A DNA stretch of 64,000 nt from NCBI GenBank assembly GCA_022575985.1, contig JAKSXM010000007.1, positions 37,326,501-37,390,500 on the forward strand, written 5' to 3'. Position 1 is the stretch's first letter, and every line of letters starts with the position of its first letter. The notes below the pieces were generated by a model. The model was given only the letters and a program-made list of their open reading frames with translations, had not been told where the DNA came from and did not search any database. The DNA comes from Anagrus nilaparvatae (Eukaryota; Arthropoda; Insecta; Hymenoptera; Mymaridae). The translations under genes and the position numbers were made by a program. Below, piece by piece: positions 22,850-35,900 of this stretch.

Positions 22850-24130
22850 CTTCATTCGTACCGTAGTAAAGAAAAAATTGATCAAGACTTTTTTAGATAA
22901 TGTTATCTTTACCGAATTTTCCGATTTCTAGATCCGTTTTTTAAAATTTGATCTAAAGATTGATTTAAAGTTTCAGAAATTTGAATTTAAGTTTAGTCTA
23001 AATCCCCAAGTACCGCAGTCAAAAATTATTTAAAGTAATTATATGTTTACCGAATTTTACAGTTTCGGGATCTCTTATTTTAAAATTTTGTCGAGAAATT
23101 CGGTTTAAGAATGATCTAACAACGTAAGTACCTCAGTCTAAAGTAATCTATTAAAATTTTAATTAATAATATGTTTACCGAATTTCACGGTTGTTAGGTT
23201 AATGATTCAGAATTTAGTAATTTGTCCAAGAATTTCGGATTCTTAATTCGTACCGAAGTCAAAAAAAAATTTATCAAAACTTTTTCAGATAATTTTATTT
23301 TTACCGAATTTTCCTATTTTTAGGTCAATTATTTAAAATTTGATCTAAAGATTGATTTAAAGTTTTGGAAATTTGAATTCAGTTTAGTCCAAATCCCCAA
23401 GTAAAGCAGTCAAAAATAATTAACAAAAATTATTTAAAGTAAATATATTTTTACCGACTTATGCGATTTCAAGATCGATTATTTTAAAATTTTGCCGAGA
23501 AATTCGGTTTAAGCCTGATCTAATACCCTAAGTACCACAGTAAAAAATAATCTATTAAAATTTTTAAAAATAATATTTTTACCGCATTTTAAGGTTGTTA
23601 GCAAACGATTTAGAATTTGGTAATTTGTCCAAGAATTTTGGGGTTTTCATTCGCACCGTAGTCAAGAAAAAGATTATTAAAACTTTTTCAGAAAATATTA
23701 TTATTACCAAATTTTTTGGCTTCTTGGCCCGTCCTTTAAAATGAATTTTTTGAGAAATTTGAATTCAGTTTAATCTAACTCCTCAAGTACCGCAGTAAAA
23801 AAATAATTAACAAAAAATATTTAAAATAAACATATTCATACCGAATTTTAAGTTTTCGGGATCCATTATTTCAAAATTAGGCGAGAAATTCATTTTTAGG
23901 ACAATCAAAAATAATCCATTAAAATTGTAAAAAATAATATTTTTATCGAATTTTACGGTTTTGGGGTCCATTAATTCAATTCTGCCTGAGGAATTCGGGA
24001 TCAGCATAATTTGTAATCGCGAAAGCCATTTAACAAAAAAATTTTTTATGTTTTAAAAATCTTACTTTTTTACCGAATTTTGCGGTTTCAGGGTCATGGG
24101 TTCTGATTTTTTAATTTTTATTATCAAAAT
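22850..24130 (+). repeat. Satellite with about 130-bp monomers in 3-mer higher-order pattern
   Basis: The phrase TTTACCGAATTTT plus a GGTTTCGGGATC-like stretch recurs near 22911, 23047, 23175, 23302, 23451, 23578, 23704, 23839, 23945 and 24070. Monomers alternate in type: those with GTTGTTAGG followed by TTTGTCCAAGAATTT occur near 23185 and 23590, about 400 bases apart. No ORF. Confidence 0.65.
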
Positions 24131-24219
24131 TGAGCTCAGCGCACCCAAAAACCCCTGTAAATACATCCAAAAATAATTTTTTAACTTTTTTCAAAAAGTA
24201 AAAATTTTTCTTGTTTTGA

Positions 24220-24660
24220 ATCAAGAAATTGTATCACACTAATTTTCTAATATCTGATTCCTAGTTTGAAAACCAGAAATCAATAAATTTGTGTTTTATA
24301 AAACAGAAACGACTTATTTCTAGTTTTCATTCAAGGAATCGATTTGCTTTTCTTTTCGAACATTTAATTTCTTGTTTTAAAACCATGAAATAAGCCGTTT
24401 CTATATCGTAACACAGAAATTGCTTCTTTTCTAGTTTTAAAAAAGGAAAGATAGTAATATCCAGTTTTTAACACGGAAATAGACCTTATTTCCAGTTTAG
24501 TCCTCCAAAATTCCTGTCTCGATGCGGAGTGGGTATATTACAAAATTATAACTAGTGCCACTGTATTTATCCTTTTGGTCTCTAAGGACTTCTGCACCAA
24601 AGTTCCCTAGAGACTTCTGCACCAAAGGTTCCTAAGAACTTCTGCACCAAAGGTCCCAAA
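24220..24660 (+). repeat. Short tandem repeats
   Basis: Bases 24220-24500 are about five degenerate units with CTAGTTTTAAAACAGGAAAT-like cores. Bases 24588-24660 are three units with a 25-base period (ACTTCTGCACCAAAG at 24588, 24613 and 24638). Confidence 0.6.
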
Positions 24661-24872
24661 ATCGAAAATATTCGAAGTCCGTTTCACCCCCCCCCCCCCC
24701 CTAAAAACGTCACTTTTTCACCCCCCTGCCAAGCCGGACTTTTTCAAATACCCCATCCCAATGAACATGTCCCATGTTAAAAATTTTAGAACTGCTAGAT
24801 TTTTATTTACATAAATATAAAGAAAAACATTTTGGAATTTATACACAACTCGCGAGAGAAGAAAGACGTCCG

Positions 24873-24923
<51 letters not shown>

Positions 24924-24965
24924 CTCTTTTACTCCACGGAGGTACTTCCTTAATAAATTCATTAA
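24655..24965 (+). repeat. C-rich repeat copy 3 joined to (CT)n repeat
   Basis: 24655-24785 matches 590-775 and 3275-3390, with a run of about 14 C. 24790-24965 is the inverse of 4435-4560 and contains a (CT)n microsatellite at about 24876-24917, then CTCCACGGAGGTACTTCC. Confidence 0.65.
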
Positions 24966-25087
24966 TGAACTATTTAACCAACTTAAAAGCTATCAAAATG
25001 ATACATTTTTTTACGCGTATTATTTAAATTCGATTATATATCAGTGAAACGAAATAGTATATATCGTCACGAGTGACAAGACAATGC

Positions 25088-25185
25088 CTTTACCTAGTAT
25101 GGCGAGAAAAGAAAAAATAAACAATAACAGAGCGCGCAGCGCTTTTTGTTTATTTATTTTTTCTCGCCATACTACAATGAAAGGC
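25088..25185. repeat. Hairpin with GCGCGCAGCGC apex
   Basis: The arms are AGTATGGCGAGAAAAGAAAA and its complement, and the apex GAGCGCGCAGCGCTTTT. A near-perfect stem of about 35 bp. Confidence 0.65.
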
Positions 25186-27025
25186 TTTGTATCAAACGAG
25201 TGGCGATATATTTTTTTTTCAAAAAAACTCGAATATTCATCGTCTTTTAGACCAAATATAAAATATTACTAAAAAAACAAAACTTTTTTTTATACACTTT
25301 ATTTATTTGCATTTATGTACATTCATTTTTAATACGTTAGAAAAAATGTTACATTTATTTCGGCATCTATAATCGGCGTCTATTAATAAATTATCATCTT
25401 CTTCTTTAACATTATTTTCCGCCATTTTATGTTTTAAACAAAAACACGCTCATGCGTTCGATACAACGGCCACGTTATGACTAAATTTTATTTGGTTCTT
25501 CATCGAACTTTGATCATGCGCAGTCTCTACTATTACGATAATACTTTAATACGCACGAGTAGGCTCTATATCGTAAGAGTAGAAGCCCTCTTGCGATAAA
25601 GGACCTTTATTTCATATACTACGGACCGTCTATAAACGATACATATTCGAATAGCGTTGTAAAAAAATTTTATAGATTGGATCTAAAATTTACTTTTTTT
25701 ATTCCTTCCCGGATTTAATATAGTTTAAACTGTCTGCCAGCATTAGATTAAGCTTTTGGTTAGGTTAAAAAAAATTGCTATAGTTGATCATAAGTAATAA
25801 TACAATTATTATTTATAACTCTTTTTGACATTTTGAGTTACAGGAGATTATTTAAATAGATTTTTTTAGAATGTAATAAGTTAAAACAATATTTTTCTTT
25901 GCGATTATATATAAAAAAATTGCTTCGTTTTAATTTTAGTAAAATTAAATACTAAAAATGTTTGTTTTTTCATAGCCAATTATTTATGACCTTATTAAAT
26001 AAATAATTTAATTAATTTAAAAAAGTTTATATTCTACTAAAAATCTATTAAAAAGGCATCCCTTCATTAAAGTAGAAGATTATTTACACAAAATTAAATT
26101 TATTTTAATTTATGAAACTACAAGTTTACTTAAATTATTTTAATGTTTTATTTATGTCCTAATTAATTTCAAATTAAGTTGTTGATAAGTATAACATATG
26201 AATTAATTGTATTGTTTTATTTACATACTACTTTTGATGTAGAAATAAAAATAACTATTACATTCTAAATAAAATAAAATTTATGTAGTTTTTAAATTGA
26301 AATATACCTGTCTATCTGTATCCATATTTTTTTAATTAGTGCATAAATAATTATTTAATAATATTAACTATGATTCATTAAGTATTGTAGATGTTAGAAT
26401 AATTACTCTCAATTGCACCAATTGTTAAAATTTAACCACGTGTGCAGAAGAATCTTTATGTGTTAAGTTTATATACATATATATTATATTTATATATATA
26501 TATATATATATGAAAAGGGGGAAAACGCCGAAAACTCAAAAAAAAAGTCATATCTACAGATTAGTTTCATGAAGATAGCACGATTAAAATTTTTCAATTG
26601 TTTTCGAATAATTTCTGTTGTTAATTAACAACAAAGTTAGAACTCAAAATAAACATATGGTTATTTTATTTTGATGGATTCAACTACAACCGAATGTTGA
26701 AAAATTTATGGATAAAAAATGATTTTACGCGCCTTGCGCACTCTCTTGACAAACAATCAATATATAGCCGTATCTTCTAAATTTTAATACTTGTGTAATT
26801 TACACTCTTAAAATTATATTGCCGTATCACAATATTAAAATTAAGTTTAAATATTTTTGTAAAACTTTAAACAATTATTTTACGAAAATGGCGTGCAATT
26901 TCTTGAAAATTCATAACATAATCATATAGTGAAACCTCATATATTTGCACACTGAAAAAAATAATAGATAATTAACAGATAATCAACATTAATGATTTAT
27001 TTGTAAATATATGAAAGCTTATTTG
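25186..27025. other. AT-rich DNA without recognised genes
   Basis: It contains a (TA)n microsatellite at about 26476-26512 and a modestly GC-richer patch at 25380-25640. No coding or repeat structure could be assigned. Confidence 0.4.
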
Positions 27026-27029
27026 GGTA

Positions 27030-28940
27030 GATTTAAATGAAGCATATACGACTTGTATAGCCGGGTCTTCAAAACTGCCCCAAAGTGTTTTTTACTAAAA
27101 GTACTACAAAAAATAAGTCACCAGCCCAGTTTTTAGCCTCCCAGAGCAAAATCTCGATTTCTGGCAACCATTTTTGTGTTTGGACTTTTGTAAAAAAAGT
27201 AAGAAAAATGAGTCATAATTTTTTTATAATTGCTGTAAAAATGTTGTTTTTTTTCAGAAGTCGATTTCTCAAATTCCTATTAGTGAAAAATCTTCTAAAC
27301 AGGCTAAAATTTTCCTTAAACTTTATATTTTTTGGCAAAAAAAAAATTTCGATGGTACACTGCTTTTTTGGAGCTCTAGATAAAAAAATAGCAGCTTTTA
27401 AAAGATCATTTTTTACAAATTTTAAATTTCCCGCCAACTCACGTGACCAATAAAAAATCTGACCAAAAATTTGAATTCTGCGGGAAATTTTACATAAAGA
27501 TATATCTTTTCATGTTTTTAAGAGCGTTTATGTTAAAGCAGTGAAATTTTAAATTTAAAGATTTTTTTAATTGAAAGGAATTTTTTCATTTTTAAAATAA
27601 TACTAAATTATACAATATTAATCAGAAAATTCTTTATCAATTCAGTGTTTTAACATAAAGGTCTTGAAAACATGAAAAGATATATCCTTATTTGCGAAAA
27701 TTTAAATGAAGTGAGTGCGATTTGTATGGTCGGGTCTACAAAACTTCCCCAAAGTGTTTTTTTCTGAAAATACCACCAAAAATAAGTAACCAGCCCAATT
27801 TTTAGCCTCCCGAAGCTAAATTTCGATTTTTGGCAGCCATTTTTGTGTTTTTGACTGTCGTAAAAAATGAAAGAAAAATGAGTCATAATTTTTTTTATTA
27901 TTGCTGTAAAAAACTCACATTAGAAATTTCCCTGGCTATCCGATTCCGGGATCAAAAATTTTTTTTGAGTAGCGCATGCACGAGGAATCGCTAAGATATG
28001 CTGTTTTTTTTTTAAAAGTCGATTTCTCAAATACTTATTAGTGAAAAATCTTCTAACCAGGCTTAATACTTTCCTTAAACCATATATTTTTTAATTTAAT
28101 TAGTTCAGTTCAATCTATCATCTTTCTATAAATTAAAAATTTAATTTCTTGTAAATTAAAATTTTTAAAAAATTAATATTTGATATAATGATTTGAAAAA
28201 ATCGTTTAACTAAATACTACATGTTAGGTTTAACAAAAAAAGAGACGACGAGTTCGTACACCTAACAGTGTTGAGTTATATAAATCAAAAATTGATTTAT
28301 TAGTTCGATTAACCACCGATAAATTCTTAAAAATTAATTTCATAAAAAAACGAACGTTAAATTATTAAATAATAATCATATATTTTTTGTCCAAAAAAAA
28401 TTTCGATGGGACATTGCTTTTTGGGATCTCTAGATAACAAAATAGCAGCTTTTAAAAGATCATTTTTTACAAATTTCAAACTTCCCGCCAAGTTACGTGA
28501 CCAATCAAAAATCTGACCAAAAATTTGGATTCCGCGGGAAATTTTACATAAGGATATATCTTTTCATGTTTTTAAGAGCGTTTATGTTAAAGCAGCGAAA
28601 TTTTAAATTGAAAGATAAATAAAATATCTCATTTTTTTAAGGAATTTCATTATTTTTTAAATTATACCAAATTATTCAAAATTAATCAGAAAATTCTTTA
28701 TTATTTCACTGTTTTAACATGAAAGCTCTTAAAAACATAAAAAGATATATCCTTATGTAAAATTTCCTGCAGCATCCAAATTTTTGGTCAGATTTTTTAT
28801 TGGTCACGTGACTTGGCGGTAAGTTTAAAATTTATAGAAAATGATCTTTTAAAAGCTGCTATTTTTTTATCAAGAGCTCCCCAAAAGCAGTGTCCCATCG
28901 AAATTTTTTTTTTGCCAAAAAATATAAGGTTTAAGTTTAA
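27030..28940. repeat. Composite palindromic repeat region
   Basis: Unit A (GACTTGTAT..CCGGGT..CAAAACTGCCCCAAA) occurs at 27030-27225 and 27698-27900, and again at 38025-38225. Unit B (AATTTCGATGG, AGCAGCTTTTAAAAGATCAT) occurs at about 27330-27560 and 28395-28620, and inverted at 28715-28930, so 28395-28930 is a palindrome. Between them (about 28110-28380) lies one arm of repeat family P2, whose complete palindrome is at 38.31-39.05 kb. Reading frames here are shadows of the repeat. Confidence 0.6.
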
Positions 28941-29440
28941 AAAAAATTAGAAGAAATTATTATAAATAATGGTAAAAACTCTTTTTATAGTAATTGAGCT
29001 CTATGTTTTACTTTATTGTAGAAAATAATATTTTAGTATGTAAAGTTTACCATGAATATTCATGGAATTAATCATATATAAAGTGCGTATATAACTTGTT
29101 TGAGCACTAATTTTTACTATACGAGAAGTGTAATTAGTGTAAAATGAAATTTATATCTGTATCTAAATTTTACAAAACTCATATAGTAAAAATTCTAGAC
29201 TTTTATAGGAAAAATTATTTGAAGTATAGCGAAAGAAAAAATTAATTTTCAGGGCACATTTTTTTTTTCTTTTATAATTCCAATAACATTTTTGAACCGC
29301 GGCAATTATTCAATTAATCTACCTACCTATATTTTATATTCGAATATTTATTATCGCATCTGATCGAGAAACTCGAGGGGTGGACGGAGCTATTATACAT
29401 GTATACATTCGCATACGCACGCAAAGTTCTATGTACACTA

Positions 29441-30059
29441 CCCTGCCAAAAGTATAAATATTCTACATAAACCGAACAAGTCGATTTTGTAATATAATAA
29501 GTATTTGACTAGTTCTTATATGCAGTTGGAAAATCATTTTATTTATGACTTTGAAAAAAGCCATCTACTTTAGACAAAATGAACTAATTAAGATGATTAA
29601 TAGGTGGCGATTACTATTTTTTTAAAGTCATAAATAAAATGATCTTCCAACTGCATATAAAAACTAGTCAAATACTTATTATATTACAAAATCGACTTGT
29701 TCGGTTTTGTATTTTTGCTATGATTTTCATTGAAAATCAAATTTATTAAAAATTATTTATAATCTTTTAATTAAATTATACTTATAAGTAAATTAAAAAA
29801 TTTAATGTATAATATAAATTATTGAAATTTAATTTTTGATTACATGTGCAAATAAGTTCTAAAATGAAAAATAATATTATATATTAGAATGATTAGGATA
29901 TTCTTGAGAATATTCTTGTTTGGACAATAATAGTACATTCTCAAATATATGCTCAAGCATATTCTACATTCTCAAATTATATGCTCAAGCATATTCTCAA
30001 GCATGTTCTTAAGTATATTTTCGAGACTATACTGTAGAATATTTATACTTTTGGCAGGG
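29441..30059. mobile_element. TA-flanked MITE, mariner-like ends
   Basis: The ends are CCCTGCCAAAAGTATAAATA and complement, with TA at 29439-29440 and 30060-30061. The 619 bp include an internal palindrome (about 29470-29565 with 29625-29710) and a patch rich in ATTCTCAAGCATA. No ORF. 30062-30640 is AT-rich with nothing recognised. Confidence 0.75.
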
Positions 30060-30639
30060 TAGTTATGTATGTTTAAGTTAGAAACTCAGTGTCCTAATAT
30101 AGAAACTAAAACCCATTTTTTCCACTTGCGAGTAAAATTTAACTAGCCTCTTGCAGTATATTTTAAAAGCTTGAATTAAATCTAATATTTATACAATTTA
30201 TTGATGCAAGATAAAGTAGATTTATATTTTTAAATTTGATACCGCGAGATAAAATGAAAGAATTAACTTTTTATAATGTCTCGATGACGTAATATGAGAC
30301 ATATATATGCTATTTATATACTAAAGAATTGTACTAAAAATTACTATACGAGATACTAAATTTTTTAAACGACAACTTAGTAAAATATTTTAAAAATTGT
30401 AACTTTTACTGTTTTTATAGTAAAAATTGGGACAAATTGCAAATCTTATTTTTTACTATACTTATAGTAATATTCTTTTTAAGTATATTGTAATTTTTAG
30501 GGTAATTTCGCAGGTAGTGCTCAATTACTATTTAATATAATAATTCATCTTTTTTTTCTCAGTGTATATATAGAACGAAAATAAAAAAAAAAGTGAAAAA
30601 ATTGAGAAAAATAAAAAACATTATATTATTGATATATTT

Positions 30640-31800
30640 GAAATTTTGCAAACCAGGGTATTTAAAAATAAAATTATTTTTAATATATCTAGGGCAATTG
30701 AAAAAGTTCCCTGGGAATCTGAATTCGACCTTATTTTAGGTACATAAGATCACCACATCCCTGAAAATCCAATAAAACTACAAAAGAATCAGAAAAATCG
30801 ATCAAAATTCGTGCGCAAAATAACAATGTAAACCTGTCTTTGGAAATCTTAAAACCTGGTGCAGATTTTTCACTTTTGGTCAAGAAAGTACGTGAAGGCA
30901 TTTTTTCCAATTTAAACCAGTTTCATCACAGTTAAATATTTGATCTGTTACATAACCTTTGTCTTAGATTAAACTTTTTAATTGTGATGGAAATGTTGCA
31001 GCTGCTTGATCAGCACAAGCTTTTTCACCACTGAATGAGACGTTATGTAGAGAAAATCTACATTTAAATCTGTCAAACCAACCCCTACTAGCAAAAAAAG
31101 TTTCATTTGAAGAACCAATAGATTGTTTTTTTAGAAATTTGTAAAATTCTAAAGCTTGTTGTCTTATGGCCAAACCACTCAGTGGAATTTTTTTATGAAT
31201 CATATTTTGCATCCATATAATTAGCATGTCTTTCATTTTTTCTAAGTAAAAATATTTTACTGAAAATCATTTAAATATACGACCGAGGGAATGAAAAAAT
31301 TACCATCTCTACTAATTTTACAAAATTGAGCATTTGGTCCCAACTTTGATGCACTTAGCTTAATTTTTTCTTTATTTTTTCGAATTGAACGGATAGTAGA
31401 CTCGTTAACTAAGAATTTTCTAGCTAGTGATGCAATTTTTTCATTGCTTTCCAAAAGCTGAATTATTTTCATTTTTTGCGCCAAATCCATCACTGATTTT
31501 TTCCGTTCAACTTTTTTATAGGTGATTTATTTTTTGGAGCCATTTAGCCAAATTTAATAAATTAATTACATACTACAAAAAATTTTTATAATTTCAAAAA
31601 GGTTATAAAATGTAAATAAATAAAAATAAACAAAAAGACTAAATCTAAAAAAATTGAAAATTTGAATCAATATTCAAAAATTTAAAAAAAATTTTTACTG
31701 AAAAACCGCGAATTTGAGCATATACCGTGAATATTGAAGCATGGTATTATTGTAAAAACCGCGAATTTGCGAATCCGCGAATACCGGGGTTTTACTGTAA
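30640..31800 (-). mobile_element. pogo/Tigger-type transposon remnant
   Basis: The right end reads, on the minus strand, TACAGTAAAACCCCGGTATT followed by CGCGG, the terminal repeat style of pogo/Tigger elements. Transposase fragments run leftwards inside. The left terminal repeat is missing. It sits inside a repeat whose inverse copy lies at 59.17-59.52 kb: GCAAACCAGGGTATTT at 30650 matches 59505. Confidence 0.65.
30730..31493 (-). pseudogene. pogo/Tigger transposase fragment
   Basis: The N-terminal piece (31257-31493) is a helix-turn-helix with VNESTIRSIRKNKEKIK (psq/CENP-B type). The second (30964-31236) contains the CENP-B-like DNA-binding part with SRGWFDRFKCRFSLHNVSFS. After a TAG at about 30964 the frame continues with NCDETGLNWKKMPSRTF, holding the first catalytic Asp of the DDE/D domain, and SAPGFKISKDRFTLL. 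The rest of the catalytic domain is missing. Such transposases bind their terminal repeats and insert at TA. This copy is inactive. Confidence 0.75.
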
Positions 31801-32235
31801 TTTACGTTATTTGGAGGTTAAAGATGGCTGATAACATCGAGTTAGGAACGGCACCAAATATATTTATAAAAATATATTTATAAACAAGTCTCCTCACAAA
31901 TTTTGAAGAAAAAAATATGATTCAGTTTTTTATTTACAGCACTTTAAAAATAAAAAGTGATTTTTTCCATTTTCCGGGTTTTTCAGGGAAAATTTCGGAA
32001 AACTAATGGCAGGACCGAATTCCTTAGGAAATTTTACTAAAGTCACTCATATCTCATAATTTTTGAGAATATCTAGAATGGGTGGGATAATAAAGAAGAA
32101 TGGGCAGCTTAGAAAAGCTCAATTTTGAGCTTTTTTCAAAAAGCGCCCGGGCGATTATTTCAAAATTCACTTTTTCTAGTTCAGGTAAGTGTATAAAAAG
32201 AATTCTTTGAAAACTCGACACCGCAGCGCAGCTCA
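31801..32235. repeat. Dispersed repeat, inverse of 59.17-59.52 kb
   Basis: Phrases such as CTCAATTTTGAGCTTTTTTC, GGGATAATAAAGAAG and AGGAAATTTTACTAAAGT recur in reverse complement in the core of the foldback region at 59 kb. Non-coding. Confidence 0.55.
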
Positions 32236-32269
32236 GGTTGGCGCATATTCAGGGGACCCGTGTAATATA

Positions 32270-32920
32270 AACATTATTGTAAAAAATGTTAGATTCTCAA
32301 TAAAATCAAATAAAAAATGTGTTACTTAATCGAGATAAATTGAATATTTAAAACTTTTGACTAGCATTAAATATTTCTGAATTTTAAACCTTTTTTTTCA
32401 CAAGCCAAATTACTTAATTTTTAAAAAATTCCAGTTTTGATATGAACTAATTAAAAAATCTTTGAAAATTATTACTCTAACTATTATATTTTTACTTTAT
32501 TTTAAAATTTCTAGCATTAAAAAACGCAAATACATTCGTATAAAAAATGTCAAAATATTCAATAAAATTTTGCCAACCTGAAGTTGATTGTTTATTTGTT
32601 ATTTAAAAAAAATAAAAATTTTTTTTAACAAAATATATCTATTTCAGGTGAACAAAATTTTATTGAACATGTTGACACTTTTTAGTTGGCTGTAGAAATT
32701 TTATAATAAAATAAATAAATAATCGTGCAATAATTTTTAAATATTTGTTACTCAGCTCAAAGTAAAACTATTGAATTTTCAAACATTAAGTGATTGTACT
32801 TGCGAAACAAGAAGATTTAATATTTCAGAAATATTTACAGTAAGTCAAAAGTTTTAAAACTTAAATATTCAATATAACCTGATTAAATAATACAATTTTT
32901 ATTTTATTTTATTGAGTTTA
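32270..32920. repeat. Palindromic element at LINE 5' junction
   Basis: The outer arms share GAATATTTAAAACTTTTGAC with inverse at about 32840-32890, and the inner arms meet near 32.6 kb. It abuts the first recognisable LINE codons. Confidence 0.5.
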
Positions 32921-32924
32921 TTCA

Positions 32925-35900
32925 TCTTCCTCTGACCCTCTTGGAGTTAACCTTGGAGTCCCACAGGGGTCTGTACTTGGTCCTCTCTTGTTCTGCCTTT
33001 ATATAAATGACGTTAAAGAACACCTCGACGCAGACGTTTTTCACTTACTGTATGCAGACGACTTACAAATCTATGTCCAAGCTTCACCTGAGAGCGCGAA
33101 TGAGGCAATTGAGAAACTCTCAATAGCGGCTCACAACATTAACATTTGGGCCAAAAAGGTATCTTTGAGACTAAACCCTGACAAGACGCAAGCAATATTT
33201 TTCGGCACCAATCACTTTGTAGACCAACATGACAGACTAAACCTACCTGGAGTGACTGTAAGTGAAGGAGTAACTATGCCTTTTGTAAAAGAGGTTAAGA
33301 GCCTAGGAGTAATCCTAGATAATAAACTATCATGGGAATCGCATGTTACATCGATAGGAAAAAAGGTTAACAGAGTCCTTTACACTCTACGGTTTATCAG
33401 ACAATGCACAACTGAGTCTCTTCGAATCAAGCTTGTGCAAGCTCTAGTAATACCTCACTTAGATTACTGCTCGGTTGTATATTTAGACTGCTCGAAGAAC
33501 TTAAAAGACAGAATACAACGGATGAGCAATACATGTCTGAGATATTAGACTGCCAAAAAAAAAATCGACTTTTTGATTTTTTAAGGTGCTCAAGCGTTTT
33601 TGGATGTCATTTAATGAAAAAATAAGTTCTACGTAAACCGCATCTAAAAATATTTAGTCGTTGGACAGCGCCAAAGCATTTTCGATTTTTGAAAATGGGC
33701 TCAGGAACGTCGGGAGGGACTAAAGCTACTAAAGTTAAAAGGCAACGTAAAAACAAAATTTCGGGGGGTATTTCATACTTTTTTTGGTCGCTAAAAACGA
33801 TGGAAACATTTATTTTGAATTATTTTTTTAAGGCAAAAAGTTATGAGCTAATTTCAGTGGTAAAAATGTCAAAAATTGGACATTTTTTGACGTCAAAAAC
33901 TTGCTGCGGACTAAAAAATGTTTAGAAATTATTTAAAAAGGGCATTCCGCATGTTTTTTGGGTCACTAAAAACGATGAAATTGGTTATTTTTATTTATTC
34001 TTGACGGATTCAGAGTTATGGGCCAAATATTGTAGTTTGAATTTCCAAATTCAGCATTTTTTTGAGTTAAATGACTGTCAAACGCGCAGAGAACTTTTCT
34101 GAACCTCTAGAAAAGTAAATTATCATATTTTTGTGTTTGTCTAACTAGCGCAGAATTAATTTCTTAGATTTTTTTAAAGGTGCTAGTTTAGTTCAGTGTT
34201 ACCACAATGTCATAAAATATGGTTTTCAGGCAATTTTCCAAATAATGCTGTCATCTTGCAATTCAACCAAAATATTTCCAGTTGGTCTCATTATTTTTGT
34301 ATAAAATACACCTTTCAATCCCCATAATCGGCAATTTTTCATCACCGATTCTATCATCGTAATAGTCAATGAACCAAATGGCCATTTTCGGCCCTAAATG
34401 ACCAATTTTTAAATTGGTGCTAAAATTTTAATTTTTGATAAAATTGAATTTTATTTTTTACAACAACTTTTTGTAAGTTCCAAATTTCCAAAAATTTCTT
34501 ACTCGTCCTTTTAGCTTTAGATATTTCAGAGATATGGTTCTACAAACTTAATGATAAAGTATGATTTTTTTTTAAAAACCTCAAATTGAGACTCTGTCTT
34601 TAAATTATCATATCTGCTAAAGGAAAAATTAAAAACAAAGAAGTAAACAAATTTTGGAAACTTAAAGTTTTTAAAAAATTTTTATGACGTATAAGACCTA
34701 TTTATAATGAAAATTTCAATTTTTGTAGCAACTTAAAAATTGGTCATTTAGGGCTGAAAATGGCCATTTGGTTTATTAACTATTACGATGAGAGAATTGG
34801 CGATGAAAAATTGCCGATTACGTGGATTGAAAGCTGTAAATTATGCAAAAAAAATGAGACCAACTGGAAGTATTTTGGTTGAATTGCAAGATAACAGCAT
34901 TATTTGGAAAATTGCCTGAAAACCTTATTTTATGACATTGTGGTAACACTGAACTAAACTAGCACCCTTAAAAAAATCTAAGAAATTAATTCTGCGCTAG
35001 TTAGAAAAACACAAAAATATGATAATTTACCTTTATAGAGGTTCAGAAAAGTTTTCTGCACGTTTGACAGTCATTTAACTCAAAAAAAATGCTGAATTTG
35101 GAAATTCAAACTACAATATTTGGCCCATAACTCTGAATCCGTCAAGAATAAATAAAAATAACCAATTTCATCGTTTTTAGTGACCCAAAAAACATGCGGA
35201 ATGCCCTTTTTAAATAATTTCTAAACATTTTTTAGTCCGCAGCAAGTTTTTGACGTCAAAAAATGTCCAATTTTTGACATTTTTACCACTGAAATTAGCT
35301 CATAACTTTTTGCCTTAAAAAAATAATTCAAAATAAATGTTTCCATCGTTTTTAGCGACCAAAAAAAGTATGAAATACCCCCCGAAATTTTGTTTTTACG
35401 TTGCCTTTTAACTTTAGTAGCTTTAGTCCCTCCCGACGTTCCTGAGCCCATTTTCAAAGATCGAAAATGCTTTGGCGCTGTCCAACGACTAAATATTTTT
35501 AGATGCGGTTTACGTAGAACTTATTTTTTCATTAAATGACATCCAAAAACGCTTGAGCACCTTAAAAAATCGAAAAGTCGATTTTTTTTTTGGCAGTCTA
35601 CTGAGATATGTGTTTGGAATCGGCAGAGATATTCACATTACTCCTTATAGGGAACAATTAGGATGGTTAACATGCAATACACGTAGGTTGTACTTTACAT
35701 CTATTATTATGTACAAAATCCTCCGTCTACATCAGCTGGATTATTTAACTTCCAATTTTGTTAAATACAATCCCAAAGAAACAGCTAGAGGGGATTTACT
35801 AACAAGGGAATTAAGTATACCTGATCTTGAAGAGTGGCATGGTGATTTCTCTTTTCAAGTGCAAGGTGCAAAAAGCTGGAACTCACTTCCATCGGCAATT

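Noticed and set aside
24832..25047. ORF with Ser-Leu repeats
   Set aside because: Translation of the (CT)n microsatellite.
27085..27886. Several 70-120 codon ORFs on both strands
   Set aside because: All fall in repeat units A and B, with lysine/phenylalanine-rich translations expected of A/T-rich DNA.
33689..33925. 78-codon ORF identical to the minus-strand ORF at 35221-35457
   Set aside because: Both lie in the inverted arms of the same foldback element; identity follows from the palindrome, not from a protein.
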